Assembly (NCBI GenBank): GCA_035266865.1
Contig: DATFMR010000016.1
Span: 1-56,469 of the forward strand
Length of the DNA: 56,469 bases
Source: JAKAGZ01 sp035266865
Lineage (GTDB): Bacteria > Bacteroidota > Ignavibacteria > Ignavibacteriales > Ignavibacteriaceae
Reading direction: 5' to 3'
The notes beneath the pieces are model-generated. The model saw nothing but the letters and a program-made list of their open reading frames with translations. It searched no databases and was not told the DNA's origin. Position numbers and translations under genes: made by a program. The stretch's first letter is position 1; each line of letters starts with the position of its first letter. Shown piece after piece: positions 53,684 to 56,469 of the stretch.

Positions 53684-55042
53684 TCAACTCCTTTGTATAA
53701 TTTTTCTGCCAAGTACTTCGAGCAAATTTACAAATGGCGACAATGGAGGCGTATAATTATAATTTACAGTTGAAAGTATATCAGCCTTTTGATTTGTTTT
53801 TATCATCAAAGAAATTAAATCCCCGTAGCCGCTAACTTCCCTGCCTCCGAAAAATGAAGCGCCCAAAATTTTATTAGTAGATTTTTCAAAAACAATTTTG
53901 CCAAATACTTTTTCGCTGCTGCGCATAACTTCAACAAGATTAGGTCGGATCTCAGAAACGGAATCGCAATGGAAATTATTATCCTGTGCTTCTTTTAAAG
54001 TTAAGCCAACCTGAACAAGGAAATTATCAAATATTTTTACCGAGAAATTTTTAACGATAGGATTGGCTTTAATATTTTCTCCTGCAGCGTTAGCACCCGC
54101 AATATGTCCAAATTCGTGAGCTAGAGTAGCAAGTGGCATATTTTCAGTTTTATTTGTAATCTTGTTTGTCACTTCAATATTATCACCGGCAGCATAAATA
54201 TGCTGACAGGAAGTTCTCAGCTTGCTATCAACTTTTATTGCACCACTTTTGCCAATTTCAAGATCAGCCTTTTCTGCAAGTTTAGTATTTGGTATAAAAC
54301 CGGCTGAGACAAGTACCAAACCAAACTCTAAAAGTCTGGAATCAAGGTTTATAGTTTTTAAATAATTGCCTGATATAATTGCCTTATAATTTTTTGCATT
54401 ATTGTAAAATGATATTTCATTTTTCGAAAGTAATTCTTTAATTAAGAACTGGATTTCAGGTTCAGTAAATGGAGCCGGATTTTCTTCTCTTTCTAATATT
54501 GTAACAGAAATTCCTATTTTTTTTAGTGTATCAGAAGTTTCCAGTCCAATCAATCCTGAGCCAATTATCAAAGTATTTTTTACTTTTTTCTCTTTTATAT
54601 ATTCCTGTATTTTAATTAGGTCGCCAATGCTTTTAAGATTAAAAACATTTTCCAGGTTTGTTGGAAGTTCTTTTATTTCTCTTGATTCTGAACCGGTAGC
54701 AAGGACTAGCTTATCATATTCAAATTCCACGGCTCTGTTATTTTTTTTATCCAGAACTCTTATAATTTTTTCTTTTCTATCAATTTCTTCAACAAAATGA
54801 TTTGTATAGACTTTAACGCCTTTTTCTTTATAAAAAGATTGTGCATCAAAGTAAACTATATTCTTATAGCTGCTAATCTCTCCGGACAATACATATGGAA
54901 TTTCACAGGTGCCTGTAGAAATAAATTCTCCTGCCTCAAATAGCAGTACTTCTGCCTGATAATTTACTCTTTTTGCTTTTGCGGCAGCTGCTGGGCCGGC
55001 AGCATTTCCACCAATTACAATTATTTTTGAAACTTTAATCAT
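53684..55042 (-). CDS. CoA-disulfide-reductase-like FAD/NAD(P) oxidoreductase
   Basis: This 452-residue flavoprotein has a FAD-binding GGNAAGPAAAAKA loop near residue 11. The redox-Cys region is GEFISTGTCEIPYVLSGEI, with Cys46 in the position typical of CoA-disulfide reductases and NADH oxidases. A second NAD-binding loop (GSGLIGLETSDTL) and the FAD GD motif YAAGDNIEV follow, then a dimerisation domain. It probably reduces CoA disulfide or a related low-mass disulfide or sulfur. The exact substrate is uncertain within this family. It overlaps the der stop by four bases (ATGA). Confidence 0.87.
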   Translation of the reverse strand: MIKVSKIIVIGGNAAGPAAAAKAKRVNYQAEVLLFEAGEFISTGTCEIPYVLSGEISSYKNIVYFDAQSFYKEKGVKVYTNHFVEEIDRKEKIIRVLDKKNNRAVEFEYDKLVLATGSESREIKELPTNLENVFNLKSIGDLIKIQEYIKEKKVKNTLIIGSGLIGLETSDTLKKIGISVTILEREENPAPFTEPEIQFLIKELLSKNEISFYNNAKNYKAIISGNYLKTINLDSRLLEFGLVLVSAGFIPNTKLAEKADLEIGKSGAIKVDSKLRTSCQHIYAAGDNIEVTNKITNKTENMPLATLAHEFGHIAGANAAGENIKANPIVKNFSVKIFDNFLVQVGLTLKEAQDNNFHCDSVSEIRPNLVEVMRSSEKVFGKIVFEKSTNKILGASFFGGREVSGYGDLISLMIKTNQKADILSTVNYNYTPPLSPFVNLLEVLGRKIIQRS

Positions 55043-56352
55043 TTTTCCTTAAAACTGATTGTAAACGGTACTCCTTCAAAACCAAAATTCTTCCTGATCA
55101 TTTTTTCTAGAAATCTCTTGTAATGATCCGGAATATATTTTGGATAATTAGAAAAGAATAAAAACACCGGGTAATTATCTCCAACCTGTGAAATAAATTT
55201 GATTTTTATTTCCTTTCCTGTATGAGTTGAAGGTGGTGGTGTTTTAAGAATTTCGGGCAACAAGGTTTCATTCAAAGTATTTGTTGAAATTTTTTTCTTT
55301 CTCTCTTTGTTAATATTTTTGCTTAATTCAATAAGTTTAAATATCCTTTGCTTTGTTAGTGCTGAAATAAATATTACAGGGAGATAATCAAGTGCTCCAA
55401 GTTTGCCCCGAATTTCGGTTTCCATTTTATTTGATGTGTTTGTATCCTTTTCAACAAGGTCCCATTTATTTACGGCAATAATAATTCCTTTTCTCCTTCT
55501 TTCCGCCTCATCAATAATTTTTTGGTCCTGTTTTTCAAGACCAACTTTGGAATCAAGCATAACTACTGCTACATCACACTCACCTATAGATTTTAAAGAC
55601 CTGATGTTTGAATAGAATTCTATATTCTCTTCCACTTTTTTCTTTTTCCTTAAACCAGCGGTATCTATCAATAATATCTCTTCACCGTAATATTTTAATA
55701 CAGAATCCAGGCTGTCTCTAGTTGTGCCGGGTATATCTGTTACTATGCTCCTGTCAATTCCCAACAGTGCATTTGTAAGAGACGACTTTCCTACGTTTGG
55801 TCTGCCTACTACAGCAATTTTCAATCGATGATCTTTTTCTTCAAATTCATTTTTTGCAGGAAAATTTTTCGTAAGAATATCAAGAAAGTCACCTATTTTT
55901 CTACCCATCAATGCAGAAACATCAAAAATTTCATCTACACCTAAAGAATAAAATTCATTTGCTGCTGCTTCATAATTATCAGAGTCCACTTTGTTTACAG
56001 TGAGCATAAACTCCTTACCGGATGTCCGTAACATCTTTACTATTTCTTCATCCATAGGATTAACACCATGTCGAACATCAACCATAAAAATAATTTTATC
56101 AGCTTCGGTAATTGCAATTTCTACCTGTCCCCTGATCGCTTTTTCAAAAAGATCAGGAGAATCCGGAACATACCCTCCTGTATCAATCAACCTGAATTCT
56201 TTTCCTGCCCATTCAGCTTCGCTGTAATTCCTGTCACGGGTTACTCCACTAAGGTCATCAACAATGGCATCCCTTTGACCTACAATTCTATTAAAGAAAG
56301 TAGACTTTCCAACATTCGGTCTTCCGACAATAACTACCAGTGGTTTTTTCAT
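55039..56352 (-). CDS. der: Ribosome biogenesis GTPase Der (EngA)
   Basis: This 437-residue protein has two consecutive G domains. The first has GRPNVGKST, DTGGYVPD and NKVD. The second has GRPNVGKSS, DTAGLRKKKK and NKWD. A C-terminal KH-like domain follows. Tandem GTPases of this type assemble the 50S subunit. Length is normal. It overlaps the flavoprotein gene start, so the two are coupled. Confidence 0.97.
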   Translation of the reverse strand: MKKPLVVIVGRPNVGKSTFFNRIVGQRDAIVDDLSGVTRDRNYSEAEWAGKEFRLIDTGGYVPDSPDLFEKAIRGQVEIAITEADKIIFMVDVRHGVNPMDEEIVKMLRTSGKEFMLTVNKVDSDNYEAAANEFYSLGVDEIFDVSALMGRKIGDFLDILTKNFPAKNEFEEKDHRLKIAVVGRPNVGKSSLTNALLGIDRSIVTDIPGTTRDSLDSVLKYYGEEILLIDTAGLRKKKKVEENIEFYSNIRSLKSIGECDVAVVMLDSKVGLEKQDQKIIDEAERRRKGIIIAVNKWDLVEKDTNTSNKMETEIRGKLGALDYLPVIFISALTKQRIFKLIELSKNINKERKKKISTNTLNETLLPEILKTPPPSTHTGKEIKIKFISQVGDNYPVFLFFSNYPKYIPDHYKRFLEKMIRKNFGFEGVPFTISFKEK

Positions 56353-56424
56353 ATTATAAAATACTAATTTTACTCAAATTTCATTTTGCAGAACTCAGCC
56401 AATTAACCTGAAACTGCATAAAAA

Positions 56425-56450
56425 AACGATACTACAAAAGCAGTATCGTT
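56425..56450. terminator. Intrinsic terminator upstream of der
   Basis: AACGATACT (56425-56433) and AGTATCGTT (56442-56450) form a perfect 9-bp stem with an 8-nt loop. The A-run on its left acts as U-tract on the minus strand, and TTTATTATT on its right does so weakly on the plus strand. It ends the transcript of the gene beyond the window edge, so der has its own promoter between this hairpin and 56352. Confidence 0.7.
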
Positions 56451-56469
56451 TATTATTGTAAAGATAAAT

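Noticed and set aside
1..56469. CRISPR arrays, insertion sequences, phage genes or integrases
   Set aside because: There are no regular spaced repeats, transposase motifs or att-like duplications; the tandem permeases are diverged paralogs rather than mobile repeats.

Overview
The window is about 56 kb of low-GC bacterial chromosome. Gene content points to the Ignavibacteria/Chlorobi side of the Bacteroidota (FCB) group: alternative complex III next to a caa3-type oxidase, MacB-type permeases, an orphan pair of microcompartment shell genes, a Ycf48-like receptor kinase, and weak or mixed Shine-Dalgarno sites. This lineage is an inference from content and style; no rRNA is present to confirm it. 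Coding density is high, and I see no phage, IS element, integrase or CRISPR array.

Layout. 1-333: the end of a plus-strand histidine kinase and a small ORF, closed by a bidirectional terminator. 411-9173 (minus): a MacAB-TolC-like export operon with an outer-membrane channel, a membrane-fusion protein, one ATPase and four FtsX/MacB permeases. Three of the permeases are recent tandem paralogs, and at least one internal terminator separates them. 9481-18326 (minus): a cell-envelope and signalling run of PP2C phosphatase, receptor Ser/Thr kinase, MurA, a membrane metallopeptidase with TPRs, an AI-2E-type transporter and a CCA-adding-type nucleotidyltransferase. 18568-20639 (plus): tRNA-Leu(UAG), trigger factor and ClpP. 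20769-23436 (plus): a VWA protein and a MoxR ATPase. 23440-27989 (minus): an unknown protein, a REP-like repeat, glycogen phosphorylase and an apparently exported HIT protein. 28175-29365 (plus): an M24 peptidase.

29399-44328 (minus) is a 15-kb respiratory supercluster: actA, a 73-residue small protein, actB, actC, an actD-actE fusion, actF, a cytochrome c, SCO, cytochrome c oxidase subunits I, III, IV and II, heme O synthase, and a polytopic cytochrome c. Read as a unit, it takes quinol electrons through alternative complex III and c-type hemes to an A2-type oxygen reductase.

44970-56352 (minus) is mainly housekeeping: a CtpA protease, thymidylate kinase, YbbR protein, RuvX/YqgF, RelA/SpoT, a TPR protein, uracil phosphoribosyltransferase, a CoA-disulfide-reductase-like flavoprotein and Der. 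Embedded in it is a two-gene operon for bacterial microcompartment shell proteins with its own near-consensus promoter and terminator. One of these shell proteins carries a long charged linker and a SAP/Rho_N-like C-terminal module. This orphan shell pair and the ACIII-caa3 supercluster, with its fusion and extra small proteins, are the most interesting parts of the window.
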